Assembly: GCF_900108565.1 (NCBI RefSeq)
Contig: NZ_LT629971.1
Span: forward strand, 372,001 to 436,000
Length of the DNA stretch: 64,000 nucleotides
From: Mycolicibacterium rutilum
Lineage (GTDB): Bacteria > Actinomycetota > Actinomycetes > Mycobacteriales > Mycobacteriaceae
Reading direction: 5' to 3'
The position numbers and the translations under genes are program-made. The notes below the pieces were generated by a model. It had not been told where the DNA came from and ran no database searches. It saw only the letters and a list, made by a program, of their open reading frames with translations. This document shows, piece after piece, positions 33,856-43,125 of the stretch (position 1 is the first letter of the stretch; each line of letters opens with the position of its first letter).

Positions 33856-34431
33856 TCAGTTGAAGTACGGGTTGGTGCCCTCGGGGCGATCCAGCAGCGG
33901 GTCGCGGCCGCCGTTGATGATGTAGCTGCCGGCCGGACTCAACACGAAACCCGACTGGTTGCGGGCGTCCGAGCACGTCGTCACGCCGCCCTCGCTGCCG
34001 CAGCTGACCGTCTGGAAGCTGATCCGCGACCCCGCGGGCAGCACGACGGCGTCCCCGACGCTGGCGAACACGTCACCGGCCGTCGACGAGAACGCCGCGG
34101 GACCCGGCCCGCCGCTGACGAAGTTCGCACCCTCGGGCGCGGCCGGAAGCGCGCCGCTGCAGCCGTAGCCGCCGTTGCGCTGCAAGACGCACGTCAGCCC
34201 TTCGGGGGTCTTGAACGCGTACCAGTTGCCGTCCATCTTCGCGTACTCCGACAGCTTCACCGGCGCGAGCGCGTTGACGTTCGGTGGCGGCGGTGCCGGC
34301 GGCGGCGGTGGTGGCTGCGCCCCGGCGATTGCCGGCGCGCCGACGAGGATCCCCGCGGACCCGACGACACCGATCAAGACCCTGTTCAGCACGGTCCACA
34401 CCCTAGATGGTGCGGAAGCGACTCGCAGCAT
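33856..34431 (-). CDS. Secreted proline-rich-linker protein of unknown function
   Basis: Up to 191 residues. The signal peptide (about 14-38, ending AGA) is followed by a QPPPPPPAPPPP linker and a compact domain with four Cys (TCVLQRNGGYGCSG; VSCGSEGGVTTCSD), possibly two disulfides. The GTG at 34392 would give a more standard signal peptide than the ATG at 34431. No enzyme motif is seen; similar exported proteins occur across mycobacteria. Confidence 0.75.
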   Translation of the reverse strand: MLRVASAPSRVWTVLNRVLIGVVGSAGILVGAPAIAGAQPPPPPPAPPPPNVNALAPVKLSEYAKMDGNWYAFKTPEGLTCVLQRNGGYGCSGALPAAPEGANFVSGGPGPAAFSSTAGDVFASVGDAVVLPAGSRISFQTVSCGSEGGVTTCSDARNQSGFVLSPAGSYIINGGRDPLLDRPEGTNPYFN

Positions 34432-34466
34432 ACTGCTGACATCGACGCTGGTCGGGCGGGCGTTAC

Positions 34467-35345
34467 TCAGTAGTGGCCGGGGCCGCGACCGGCCATCGCC
34501 TCCAGGCGCGCGATGCGGTCGCCGATCGGCGGGTGCGTCGAGAACAGCTTGCCGATCTTCTCCCCCGAGCGGAACGGGTTGGCGATCATCAGGTGCGCCT
34601 GGTCGGCCAGCTTGGGATCCGGCGGCAGCGGCGCCTGCTCGACGCCCATGCTGATCTTGCGCAGCGCGCTGGCCAGCGCCAGCGGATCGCCGGTCAGCTC
34701 GGCGCCGGACTGGTCGGCCTGATACTCCCGCGACCGCGACACCGCCAGCCGGATCACCGTGGCCGCGATCGGGCCCAGCAGCGAAACCAGCAGGATCGCA
34801 AACGGATTCGTGCCGCCTTCGCGGTTACCGCCGAACATGCTCGCGAAGAACGCGAGGTTGGCCAGCGCGGTGATCACCGACGCCATCGCGCCGGCGACGC
34901 ACGAGATGAGGATGTCGCGGTTGTAGACGTGCGACAGTTCGTGGCCGAGCACGGCGCGCAGTTCGCGCTCGTTGAGGATCTGCAGGATGCCCGTCGTGCA
35001 GCACACCGCCGCGTTGCGCGGGTTGCGACCGGTCGCGAACGCGTTCGGCGCCGCGGTGTCGCTGATGTACAGGCGCGGCATCGGCTGGCGCGCGGTCGTC
35101 GCCAGCTCCCGCACGATGCGGTACATCACCGGCGCCTGCATCTCGTTGACCGGCTGCGCGTGCATCGCCCGCAACGCGAGCTTGTCGCTGTTGAAGTAGA
35201 CGTAGACGTTCATGCCGACCGCGAACAGCACCGCCAGGAACATGATGTTGCGGCCGAACATCGCGCCGACCGCGACGATGAGCCCGGAGAACAACACCAG
35301 CAACAGGAACGTCTTGGCGGTGTTCGCGTGCGGATTCCAACGCAT
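34467..35345 (-). CDS. htpX: Membrane zinc metalloprotease HtpX (M48)
   Basis: A 292-residue M48 protease. Zinc ligands H135 and H139 with catalytic E136 are in HELSH, and the third ligand is in the [12 protein letters not shown] segment. Two N-terminal spans (about 12-50) and two central ones anchor it. HtpX removes misfolded membrane proteins. Gene order with grcC1 and gpsA follows M. tuberculosis Rv0562-Rv0564c. Confidence 0.95.
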   Translation of the reverse strand: MRWNPHANTAKTFLLLVLFSGLIVAVGAMFGRNIMFLAVLFAVGMNVYVYFNSDKLALRAMHAQPVNEMQAPVMYRIVRELATTARQPMPRLYISDTAAPNAFATGRNPRNAAVCCTTGILQILNERELRAVLGHELSHVYNRDILISCVAGAMASVITALANLAFFASMFGGNREGGTNPFAILLVSLLGPIAATVIRLAVSRSREYQADQSGAELTGDPLALASALRKISMGVEQAPLPPDPKLADQAHLMIANPFRSGEKIGKLFSTHPPIGDRIARLEAMAGRGPGHY

Positions 35346-35413
35346 CGGGGCTGCCTCCTACCAGAAGTCTCGCAGGGTCAACGCTTAGCCGGGCTCCGCA
35401 AGTTCCGCCGGCG

Positions 35414-36421
35414 TCAACCGTGTCGGTTGACCGTGTAGTCCACCAGCGTGGCCATCGCCTGGCGGCCCGGCCCGTCGGGCAGCCCAGCCAACTCCTCGCG
35501 GGCCAGCGCCGCGTACTGCGCGACGGTCTCCTTGGCCTTGACCATGCCCGTCGACGCGCGCAACAGCCGCAGCGCCTCGGCCACGTCGTCGTCGTTTTCG
35601 ACCGGCCCGGCTAGCAGCTCGCGCAGCCGGTCGGCGTCGGGCCCGGTGTCGCGCAGCGCGTAGAGCACCGGCAGCGTGTGCACGCCCTCACGCAGGTCGG
35701 TGCCCGGCACCTTGCCGGATTCCTCGGGGTCGGAGTCGATGTCGATGATGTCGTCGGAGATCTGGAACGCGGTGCCGACGATGCCGCCCAGCCGCGAGAG
35801 TCGCTCGATCTGGTCCTCGTCGGCGCCGGAGAACGTCGCGCCGAAGCGGCCCGACGCCGCGATCAGGCATGCGGTCTTCTCGTAGACGACCTTGAGGTAG
35901 TGCTCGACGGAGTCGACGTGGTCGGCGGCGCCGCGGGTCTCGCGCATCTGACCGGTCACCAGCTGAGCGAACGTGTCGGCGATGATGCGCACCGCCTCCG
36001 GGCCCAGCCTGCTGACAAGCCGCGACGCGGTCGCGAACAGATAGTCGCCTGCGAGGATCGCGATGTTGTTGCCCCAGCGCGCGTTGGCGCTGTCGGCGCC
36101 GCGGCGGACCTGCGCCTCGTCCATCACGTCGTCGTGGTACAGCGTGGCCAGGTGCACCAGCTCGATGACCGCGCCCGCGACCGTGACCTGCCACGCGTCG
36201 GGCTCGGGGCCCAGCCGCGCGGACAGCACGGTGAACAGCGGGCGGAACCGCTTGCCGCCGGCCTGGAACAGGTGCTGCACCGCCTCGGCCATCAGCTCGT
36301 CGGCTTTGCCCAGCTCAGTGGCCATCAAATCTTCGATGCGGGCCACGCCGTCGCGCACATCCTGCGCGAATCCCGGGTCTCCGAAATCGACTCCGGCCAC
36401 CACGGTCGCTGGCGTCCTCAC
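35414..36421 (-). CDS. grcC1: Polyprenyl diphosphate synthase (GrcC1-type)
   Basis: A 335-residue trans-prenyltransferase with both Asp-rich motifs: HDDVMDEA (first) and SDDIIDIDSD (second), plus GGKRFRP. It chains isopentenyl units onto allylic diphosphate, probably giving the menaquinone side chain. The GTG at 36421 matches the family start. It is divergent from menJ with only 21 bp between starts, so their promoters overlap. Confidence 0.94.
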   Translation of the reverse strand: MRTPATVVAGVDFGDPGFAQDVRDGVARIEDLMATELGKADELMAEAVQHLFQAGGKRFRPLFTVLSARLGPEPDAWQVTVAGAVIELVHLATLYHDDVMDEAQVRRGADSANARWGNNIAILAGDYLFATASRLVSRLGPEAVRIIADTFAQLVTGQMRETRGAADHVDSVEHYLKVVYEKTACLIAASGRFGATFSGADEDQIERLSRLGGIVGTAFQISDDIIDIDSDPEESGKVPGTDLREGVHTLPVLYALRDTGPDADRLRELLAGPVENDDDVAEALRLLRASTGMVKAKETVAQYAALAREELAGLPDGPGRQAMATLVDYTVNRHG

Positions 36422-36442
36422 ACTGCCAACATACTGTGAACC

Positions 36443-37663
36443 ATGAAGACGCGAGCCGACGTGGTCGTCGTGGGAGCCGGGCCGGCAGGTTCGGCCGCCG
36501 CCGCGTGGGCCGCCCGCGCCGGGCGCGACGTGCTCGTCATCGACTCCGCGCAGTTCCCCCGCGACAAGGCCTGCGGCGACGGGCTGACCCCGCGCGCCGT
36601 GCTGGAGATGCAGCGGCTGGGCCTGGGTCCGTGGCTGGCCGGGCGGGTGCAGCACCGCGGATTGCGGATGTCCGGGTTCGGCGCCGACGTCGAGGTCGCG
36701 TGGCCGGGCCCGTCGTTCCCGGCGACGTCGAGCGCGGTCCCACGCACCGAACTCGACGACCGGATCCGCATGGTGGCCGCCGACGACGGCGCCAAGATGA
36801 TGCTCGGCGTCAAAGCCGTTGACGTACAGCACGACTCGAGCGGACGAGTCTCGGCGGTGGTGCTGGACTCCGGCGTCGAGGTCGGCTGCACCGAACTGAT
36901 CGTCGCCGACGGCGCCCGCTCGACGCTGGGCCGGGTGCTGGGCCGGCAGTGGCATCAGGAGACGGTCTACGGGGTGGCGGTCCGCGGCTACATCGCCACC
37001 CCGCGCGCGAGCGAGCCGTGGATCACGTCGCACCTGGAGCTGCGCTCCCCCGAGGGCAAGGTGCTGCCCGGCTACGGGTGGATCTTCCCGCTGGGCAACG
37101 GCGAGGTGAACATCGGCGTCGGGGCGCTGGCCACCGCCAAACGGCCGGCCGACGCCGCGCTGCGGCCGCTGATGTCGTACTACACCGGGCTGCGCCGCGA
37201 GGAGTGGGGCTTCGACGGCGAACCACGCGCCGGGCTGTCGGCACTGCTGCCGATGGGCGGCGCGGTCTCCGGGGTGGCCGGTCCGAACTGGATGCTGATC
37301 GGCGACGCCGCTGCCTGCGTCAACCCGCTCAACGGCGAAGGCATCGACTACGGGCTCGAGACCGGCCGGCTGGCCGCGGAACTGCTGGGCACCGGCGACC
37401 TGACCGATGCGTGGCCCGCGGTGCTGTCGGCGCACTACGCGCGCGGGTTCTCCGTCGCCCGGCGGTTGGCGCTGCTGCTGACGTTCTCGCGGTTCCTGCC
37501 CGCGACGGGGCCGGTGGCGATGCGGTCGGCGGTGCTGATGAACATCGCGGTCCGGGTGATGGGCAACTTCGTCACCGACGACGACGAGGATCGGATCGCC
37601 CGCGTGTGGCGCGGCGCGGGCCGGCTGTCGCGCCGCATCGATGAGCGCCCGCCGTTTCGCTAG
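36443..37663 (+). CDS. menJ: Menaquinone reductase MenJ (geranylgeranyl-reductase family flavoprotein)
   Basis: A 406-residue flavoprotein: the N-terminal FAD motif VVVGAGPAGSAAA, the KACGDGLTPRAV loop of geranylgeranyl reductases, and the second FAD motif LIGDAAACVNPLNGEGI. M. tuberculosis Rv0561c (MenJ) saturates the second isoprene unit of menaquinone; order and sequence agree. It is divergent from grcC1. Confidence 0.94.
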   Translation: MKTRADVVVVGAGPAGSAAAAWAARAGRDVLVIDSAQFPRDKACGDGLTPRAVLEMQRLGLGPWLAGRVQHRGLRMSGFGADVEVAWPGPSFPATSSAVPRTELDDRIRMVAADDGAKMMLGVKAVDVQHDSSGRVSAVVLDSGVEVGCTELIVADGARSTLGRVLGRQWHQETVYGVAVRGYIATPRASEPWITSHLELRSPEGKVLPGYGWIFPLGNGEVNIGVGALATAKRPADAALRPLMSYYTGLRREEWGFDGEPRAGLSALLPMGGAVSGVAGPNWMLIGDAAACVNPLNGEGIDYGLETGRLAAELLGTGDLTDAWPAVLSAHYARGFSVARRLALLLTFSRFLPATGPVAMRSAVLMNIAVRVMGNFVTDDDEDRIARVWRGAGRLSRRIDERPPFR

Positions 37664-37866
37664 TCGTCCTTCTTCGGCGTACCGGATGCGGTGAGCGCCA
37701 ACGCGATCAGCACGTCGGCGGTGGTGATGAACAACCCGATCCAGTACGCCCACCGCACGGTCGGGTCCGGCTGGGTGACGAAGTACATGACCAGAAAGAT
37801 CGGACCCACGATGCCGAAGACGAACATCATGCCCTGAAACATCAGGTAGCGCTTGAACGTCTCCAT
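37660..37866 (-). CDS. Small two-span membrane protein
   Basis: A 68-residue protein with two hydrophobic helices (about 7-28 and 38-60) joined by a short TQPDPTVRWAYW loop and ending in charged TPKKDD. Its end overlaps the menJ stop by 4 bp. Conserved-looking but of unknown role. Confidence 0.7.
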   Translation of the reverse strand: METFKRYLMFQGMMFVFGIVGPIFLVMYFVTQPDPTVRWAYWIGLFITTADVLIALALTASGTPKKDD

Positions 37867-37887
37867 GGTGGGGGCAGAATAGCGCGG

Positions 37888-38331
37888 ATGGCCGAGGTGT
37901 ACCGCGCTCCGATGCGGTCGCGGCGCGACGACATCGACCCGCAGGGCGCCATCGACCGCGCGCTGGAACATGGGCTGGTCGGTTTCGGTGACGCGGAGAC
38001 CGGTGAGCGGTTGGCGCGGCGCATCTCGCGGTTCGCCGCGGCGCCGGACGGGTCGTTCGTGTGGACCCGCGACGCCGACGGACTGTACTGGCTGGGTCGC
38101 ATCGACGGGCCGTATTTGCGTGACGATGATCCCGCCGCGGTCGCCGTCGACCTGGTGCATGTCCGGCCGTGCCGGTGGCTCGCGTCACCGATGGTCGAAT
38201 CCGTCACGCCTGCAGCGGTTCTCGCGACGTTCGGCCGCGGTGGGCGCAACTTCCAGCAGACGCACGACCCGGACGTCGGCCCGCAGACCGAGCGGCTATG
38301 GGCCGACCGCACAACGCAATTGCCGAGCTGA
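37888..38331 (+). CDS. Uncharacterised protein with an EVE/Mrr-associated-like beta domain
   Basis: A 147-residue soluble protein. The central pattern YWLGRIDGPYLRDDD followed by VDLVHVRPCRWL, then ATFGRGGRNFQQTHD, resembles small modified-base-reading or restriction-associated domains in which G-x-Y and H-x-R-P-x-x-W segments recur. This likeness is from memory, not a search. It is divergent from the small membrane gene by 21 bp. Confidence 0.65.
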   Translation: MAEVYRAPMRSRRDDIDPQGAIDRALEHGLVGFGDAETGERLARRISRFAAAPDGSFVWTRDADGLYWLGRIDGPYLRDDDPAAVAVDLVHVRPCRWLASPMVESVTPAAVLATFGRGGRNFQQTHDPDVGPQTERLWADRTTQLPS

Positions 38332-38431
38332 CCTAAATGTAAGCCCTGCTAGACGAGCTGTTTTGTGCCGCCCATCGGGATTAGCCTGGTGCGCAGAGGC
38401 GTTCAACTCTGCAGCAGCGGAAGGAACGACG

Positions 38432-38647
38432 ATGCTTGGTCACACGGTACGAGCGATACTCGCGGCGGCGGTCATCACGGTGGCGGCCTCCGGGACGGCG
38501 ACCGCGGCCGCCGCGCCGAAGGGGCCGTGCGAGAACGTGCCGTATGTCGGGGTGTGCGAGCCGCTGCGCGGGACGCCCCACACGCCGTCGAGGCAGAGCA
38601 TGGGCGAGGTCGTCCTGCCCGGCACCAACCCGCAGACTGTCGGCTAA
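38432..38647 (+). CDS. Small secreted protein
   Basis: A 71-residue exported protein: signal peptide (1-27, ending ATA), then a short mature part with two Cys (PCENVPYVGVCEP) that may pair. AAGGAACG lies before the ATG. Its stop overlaps the convergent lipase-like gene by 4 bp. No function known. Confidence 0.6.
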   Translation: MLGHTVRAILAAAVITVAASGTATAAAAPKGPCENVPYVGVCEPLRGTPHTPSRQSMGEVVLPGTNPQTVG

Positions 38648-39699
38648 CTCAGCGACTTCGCGAACCCGCTGACGTCGCGGATGCTCGCCGCGTACACCTC
38701 GGGCAGGTGTGCGCCCAGCAGAAGGTCGCCGCCGTGGCAGGTGCCCGCGACCACCCGCCCGACCGCGGGGACACCGGCGCGCAGCAGGCGGCGATAGTAG
38801 GTCAGCCCCTCGTCGCGCAGCGGGTCGAGTTCGTTGACCGAGATCACATGCGGCGGAAGCCCTTCGAGGTCCTGGTCGGTGGCGACGGCCGCCCAGCAGG
38901 TGGGGTTGTCGGCGTGCGAGCCGTCGGGGTTGTAGATCGACCCGAGCAGCGCGAGCTGGTGACGGCTGATGAAGTACTCGTCGTTCTCCTCGAGCGAGGG
39001 AAGGTCGTCGCACTGGTCGAGCCATCGGTTCGAGATGTACGGACACTGTGCGTAGAACCCGGCGATCTCGGACAGCCAGCCCTCGCGTTTGGCCTTGTGC
39101 GCGACCGTGAGCGTGAGGTTGCCGCCGCCGGACTCGCCGGACACGATCAGGTGCGACACCCCGAGCTCGTCGCGGTTGGCGGCGACCCAGCGCACCGCGG
39201 CGGCACAGTCGTTGAGGCCGGCGGGAAACGGGTGCGGCCCGAGCTTGCCCCCGGAGTTGCGGAATTCCACGCCGATCACGACCAGTCCGGTGGCGGCGAG
39301 GCTCTCGCGGATCCGGATGTAGCCGATGTCGGCGGCGCTGCCGATCGCCATCCCGCCGCCGTGCAGGTGGACGACCGCGGGCAGCGGGCCGTCGGCGTCG
39401 TCGGGCGTGCTGACGAACAGCGGGATGTCGTTGCCGTCGGGGCCGGGAATCGTCGTCTCGGTCGTGGTGACGCCCTCGACGGCGGGAAGGTCACCCCCGA
39501 GCGCGGCGAGGATCGCGCCCATCGCCTTCTCGCTCATGGTGGCGAACGCGATGCGTTCCTCGAGCGGGGCGTCGACGCTCAGTGGGATGGCGGGTAGCCG
39601 GCCGTCGAGCCCGAAAGGCGCGAACGCCTTGACCATTCGCGGGTCGGACCGGGGATCGAGGCCCAGTGTGCAATCGGGATCGAGGAGGCGTCCGTGCAT
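38644..39699 (-). CDS. Alpha/beta hydrolase, hormone-sensitive-lipase family
   Basis: A 351-residue HSL-type esterase with the oxyanion motif HLHGGGMAIG, nucleophile GESGGG, acid in NELDPLRDEG and a terminal His in TCHGGD. The ATG at 39699 is used; the frame stays open five codons earlier from a TTG. Substrate probably short acyl esters. It lies head to tail behind menG by 74 bp. Confidence 0.88.
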   Translation of the reverse strand: MHGRLLDPDCTLGLDPRSDPRMVKAFAPFGLDGRLPAIPLSVDAPLEERIAFATMSEKAMGAILAALGGDLPAVEGVTTTETTIPGPDGNDIPLFVSTPDDADGPLPAVVHLHGGGMAIGSAADIGYIRIRESLAATGLVVIGVEFRNSGGKLGPHPFPAGLNDCAAAVRWVAANRDELGVSHLIVSGESGGGNLTLTVAHKAKREGWLSEIAGFYAQCPYISNRWLDQCDDLPSLEENDEYFISRHQLALLGSIYNPDGSHADNPTCWAAVATDQDLEGLPPHVISVNELDPLRDEGLTYYRRLLRAGVPAVGRVVAGTCHGGDLLLGAHLPEVYAASIRDVSGFAKSLS

Positions 39700-39773
39700 G
39701 CTGCGACCGTACAACGCGTGGCTGTGTGCGGCGCCGCATTTCGGTCAGCGGCTGGGATACCCGGGACGTCGGG

Positions 39774-40466
39774 TCAGTGACGCGGTTTGGTGGCGGCGTG
39801 CAGTGCGACGATCCCGCCGGTGAGGTTGCGCCAGCGCACCGCCGACCAGCCGGCGTCGGTGATCTGGCGGGCCAGTTGCGCCTGGTCGGGCCAGGCGCGG
39901 ATGGATTCGGCGAGGTAGATGTAGGCGTCCGGGTTCGACGACACCGCGCTGGCCATCCGCGGCAGCGCCTTCATCAGGTACTCCTTGTACGCAGTGGCGA
40001 ACAGTCCGTTCGTCGGGGTGGAGAACTCGCAGACCACGAGCCGGCCGCCGGGGCGGGTGACGCGCGCCATCTCGCGCAGCCCCGCGGTGTGGTCGACGAC
40101 ATTGCGGAGGCCGAAGCTGATGGTGACCGCGTCGAACACGCCGTCGTCGAACGGCAGTCGCGTCGCGTCGCCGGCGACCTTGGGCACGGAGCGCTGCGCG
40201 CCTGCGGCGAGCATGCCGACCGAGAAGTCGGCGGCCACGCACCAGGCGCCCGAGGTCGCCAGTTCGACGGTCGACACCGCGGTGCCCGCCGCCAGGTCGA
40301 GCACCTTGTCGCCGGGGCCGATCCGCAGCGCCGAGCGGGTCGCCCGTCGCCAGAACCGGTCCTGGCCGAGCGAGAGCACGGTGTTGGTCAGGTCGTAGCG
40401 CCGCGCCACCGCGTCGAACATGGACGCGACCTCGTGGGGGTCCTTCTCCAGCGATGCGCGGCTCAT
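39774..40466 (-). CDS. menG: Demethylmenaquinone C-methyltransferase
   Basis: A 230-residue UbiE/MenG enzyme: SAM motif VLDLAAGTA, the [12 protein letters not shown] start, and TISFGLRNV and RVTRPGGRL signatures. It methylates demethylmenaquinone in the last ring step. The position matches M. tuberculosis Rv0558. No GxG change or truncation is seen. Confidence 0.95.
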   Translation of the reverse strand: MSRASLEKDPHEVASMFDAVARRYDLTNTVLSLGQDRFWRRATRSALRIGPGDKVLDLAAGTAVSTVELATSGAWCVAADFSVGMLAAGAQRSVPKVAGDATRLPFDDGVFDAVTISFGLRNVVDHTAGLREMARVTRPGGRLVVCEFSTPTNGLFATAYKEYLMKALPRMASAVSSNPDAYIYLAESIRAWPDQAQLARQITDAGWSAVRWRNLTGGIVALHAATKPRH

Positions 40467-40534
40467 GCGCCTACCGTAGCTGTGAACCTGCTTAGGGCGG
40501 GAATGCGGAGCGGCGGTGGACGACTATAGGAACC

Positions 40535-41359
40535 ATGAGCGAAAAATTTTGGTTCATCACCGGGACATCGCGAGGCTTCGGACGCGAGTGGACGATCGCG
40601 GCACTGGAACGCGGCGACAAAGTGGCGGCAACGGCGCGCGACGTGTCGACCCTCGACGACCTGGCCGCCAAGTACGGCTCGGCGCTGCTGCCGATCGCGC
40701 TGGACGTGACCGACCGCGACGCGGACTTCGCCGCGGTCAAGCAGGCGCACGACCATTTCGGGCGGCTCGACATCGTCGTCAACAACGCGGGCTACGGACA
40801 CTTCGGGTTCATCGAGGAGCTCACCGAGCAGGAGGCGCGCGCCCAGATCGAGACGAACGTGTTCGGCGCGCTGTGGGTGACGCAGGCGGCGCTGCCGTAT
40901 CTGCGGGCGCAGCGCAGCGGGCACATCATCCAGGTGTCGTCGATCGGCGGCATCTCCGCGTTTCAGAACGTCGGCATCTATAACGCGTCGAAGTGGGCGC
41001 TCGAAGGGTTCTCGCAGGCGCTGGCGCAGGAGATCGCGCCGTTCGGTGTGCATGTGACGCTGATCGAGCCGGGCGGGTTCGCCACCGACTGGGCGGGACC
41101 GTCGTCGCGTCGCTCGACGCCGCTGCCGGACTACCGCGAAGTGCACGAGGCGGCCGACCGCGCCCGCAGCCAGCGAGTGGCCAAGCCGGGTGATCCGCAG
41201 GCCTCGGCGCGGGCGATACTCAAGGTCGTCGACGCCGAAAATCCGCCGCTGCGAGTGTTTTTCGGCGAGTTGCCGCTGCAGATCGCCAAGGCGGACTATG
41301 AGAGCCGGCTCAAGACGTGGGAGGAATGGCAGCCGGTCGCGGTCGAGGCGCAGGGCTGA
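40535..41359 (+). CDS. Short-chain dehydrogenase (SDR)
   Basis: A 274-residue SDR: TGTSRGFG cofactor motif, NNAG, and the active site Ser...YNASK. It is divergent from menG with 68 bp between starts. Substrate unknown. Its end lies 14 bp from the broken HNH gene. Confidence 0.9.
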   Translation: MSEKFWFITGTSRGFGREWTIAALERGDKVAATARDVSTLDDLAAKYGSALLPIALDVTDRDADFAAVKQAHDHFGRLDIVVNNAGYGHFGFIEELTEQEARAQIETNVFGALWVTQAALPYLRAQRSGHIIQVSSIGGISAFQNVGIYNASKWALEGFSQALAQEIAPFGVHVTLIEPGGFATDWAGPSSRRSTPLPDYREVHEAADRARSQRVAKPGDPQASARAILKVVDAENPPLRVFFGELPLQIAKADYESRLKTWEEWQPVAVEAQG

Positions 41360-41824
41360 AAAGTGTTCGGCCGTCAGGCCGCGTTGTTGTTCGGCGGTGA
41401 GGGGCCGCCTGGTTCACCTGCCTTGTCGTCGGTGGGTTCGTCGATGGCGGCCGTGTCGTCGGTTGGCTCGGAGTCTTCGATCGGTTCGACGTCGGTTTGG
41501 GTGTCGTCGATTGTGATGTCGTCGAACTGCGCTCGGAATCCTGATTGCGCGTCACCGGCCTCGTTCTGGTGGTCAGTGGGTTCGACCTCGTCGTTGGGTT
41601 CGCTGTCGGGCGTGGCGCCGCCGTGTTCGATGGTGTGGGCGGGCTTAGGGCGCGGTTCCGGTTCGTCGGCTTCGGTGTCGTTGATCGCCACCGCGGCATT
41701 TGGCTTAGCGCCGCCACTTCCGCTGTCGCGCACCGGCTTTGTGTCGCCGGTTTCGGTGTCGTCGGGTTGGAGGAGCAGTTCGGGGTCGGGTGGCCCGGAG
41801 GGGTTGCACCTCCGGGCTCCCTCA

Positions 41825-41858
41825 GAACCGGGCGTGACAGTCTCCCGTCACCCGGCTC
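41825..41858 (-). ncRNA. Group II intron domain V
   Basis: The 34-nt element starts GAGCCGGGTGACGGGAGA and ends CACGCCCGGTTC on the minus strand. It forms the two-part hairpin with the GAGCC...GGTTC terminal pairing typical of domain V, the catalytic core. The reverse transcriptase stop codon TGA lies inside it. Confidence 0.9.
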
Positions 41859-43125
41859 CCATCATCTTGATCTTCAGCGGGGCCGTGACCTGGCTCCAGT
41901 GGGCGAACAGCCGAGGATAGTGTGCAACAGCACGGGCCCAGGCTTTACTGGCCTTCCGGTAGCCGCGGTAACGTCGATATTTCTTGCGGATCCAGCGCAG
42001 CAGGTAGGCGTTGATGCGCCCAAGGAAGGGGTTTAGCGCTGTGGAGTAAAAGGCTCCGTAGTAGCGCATCCACCCCCGGACGACCGGATTGATCATCCGA
42101 GCCAACTCAACGAAGGACAGATCGGTGCGACGGTGCAACTTCCATCGGCGCAGCACCTGCCCCATCTTCTTCAAGGCGTCGGGGCTGACCGCAGGAAGAA
42201 ACGAGGTGAATACCACTCCGTTTCGATTGCGTGCCCCGCGAGCGCGAAACATGTAACCCAGAAACGTAAACGACGTGTGCTCAGCAGAGCCGCGCCGGTT
42301 GGCGTCCTGGCAGTACACGATCCGGGTCTTGTCCGGATGCAGGCGCAGCCCGACAGATTCCAGCCTGGTTGCGATCGCCGCCTGCACCTGGTGAGCTTGC
42401 CGCTCACTGGTGCAGTGCACGACCGCGTCATCGGCATACCGCTCGAACGGGACCGACGGAAATTCCCGACGCATCCACATATCGAACGCGTAGTGCAGAA
42501 ACAGGTTCGCCAACACCGGGGAAACCGCCGACCCTTGCGGGGTGCCACGATCTCGCTGGTGCAGGGTGCCATCGGGCTGCTGCAGTGGTGCGGCAAGCCA
42601 CCGCTTCACATACAGCAGCACCCATGATTGGTCGGTGTGTGCGGCCACTGCTTTGATGACCAGATCCCAGGGCACACTGTCGAAGAACTTCGCCACGTCC
42701 AGATCGATGACCCAGTCGTAGCTCCAACAGCGTTGCCGACAGGCCCCAACCGCGTCGAGGGCCGACCGGTTCGGTCGATAGCCGTAGGAGTCTGGATGAA
42801 GGATCGGTTCGACCTGCTCTTCCAGCCGTATGGCCACCACCGTCTGGGCGATCCTGTCCGCGACCGTGGGCACTCCTAGCACCCTGGTCCCGCCGCCATG
42901 TGGCTTGGGGATCTCCACCGCCTTCACCGGTGGGGGAAAGTAGGACCCCGAGGCCATCCGATTCCAGATCTTGTAGAGGTTGCTCTTTAGATCAGCCTCG
43001 AATGCCTGCAGATCCACACCATCGACTCCCGGTGCACCCTTGTTCGCCTTGACCTTCTCGTAGGCCCTCCAGATTTCCCACTTCGAAACTTCGAACGGTT
43101 TCGCTGATGATTTCAGCGTGCTCAT
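41848..43125 (-). CDS. Group II intron reverse transcriptase/maturase
   Basis: A 425-residue intron-encoded protein: RT blocks with GVPTVADRIAQ, RGTPQGSAVSP and the catalytic YADD at 230-233, then a maturase X domain (about 300-400; NPVVRGWMRYYGAF). No HNH endonuclease domain follows. GGGGAGGAG lies 5 bases before the ATG. The frame ends within domain V, leaving almost no spacer between protein and catalytic RNA. Confidence 0.93.
   Translation of the reverse strand: MSTLKSSAKPFEVSKWEIWRAYEKVKANKGAPGVDGVDLQAFEADLKSNLYKIWNRMASGSYFPPPVKAVEIPKPHGGGTRVLGVPTVADRIAQTVVAIRLEEQVEPILHPDSYGYRPNRSALDAVGACRQRCWSYDWVIDLDVAKFFDSVPWDLVIKAVAAHTDQSWVLLYVKRWLAAPLQQPDGTLHQRDRGTPQGSAVSPVLANLFLHYAFDMWMRREFPSVPFERYADDAVVHCTSERQAHQVQAAIATRLESVGLRLHPDKTRIVYCQDANRRGSAEHTSFTFLGYMFRARGARNRNGVVFTSFLPAVSPDALKKMGQVLRRWKLHRRTDLSFVELARMINPVVRGWMRYYGAFYSTALNPFLGRINAYLLRWIRKKYRRYRGYRKASKAWARAVAHYPRLFAHWSQVTAPLKIKMMGAG

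Noticed and set aside
41848..43125. Reverse transcriptase as a retron or defence RT.
   Set aside because: GTGTG 5' end, domain V and VI and an X domain mark a group II intron maturase.
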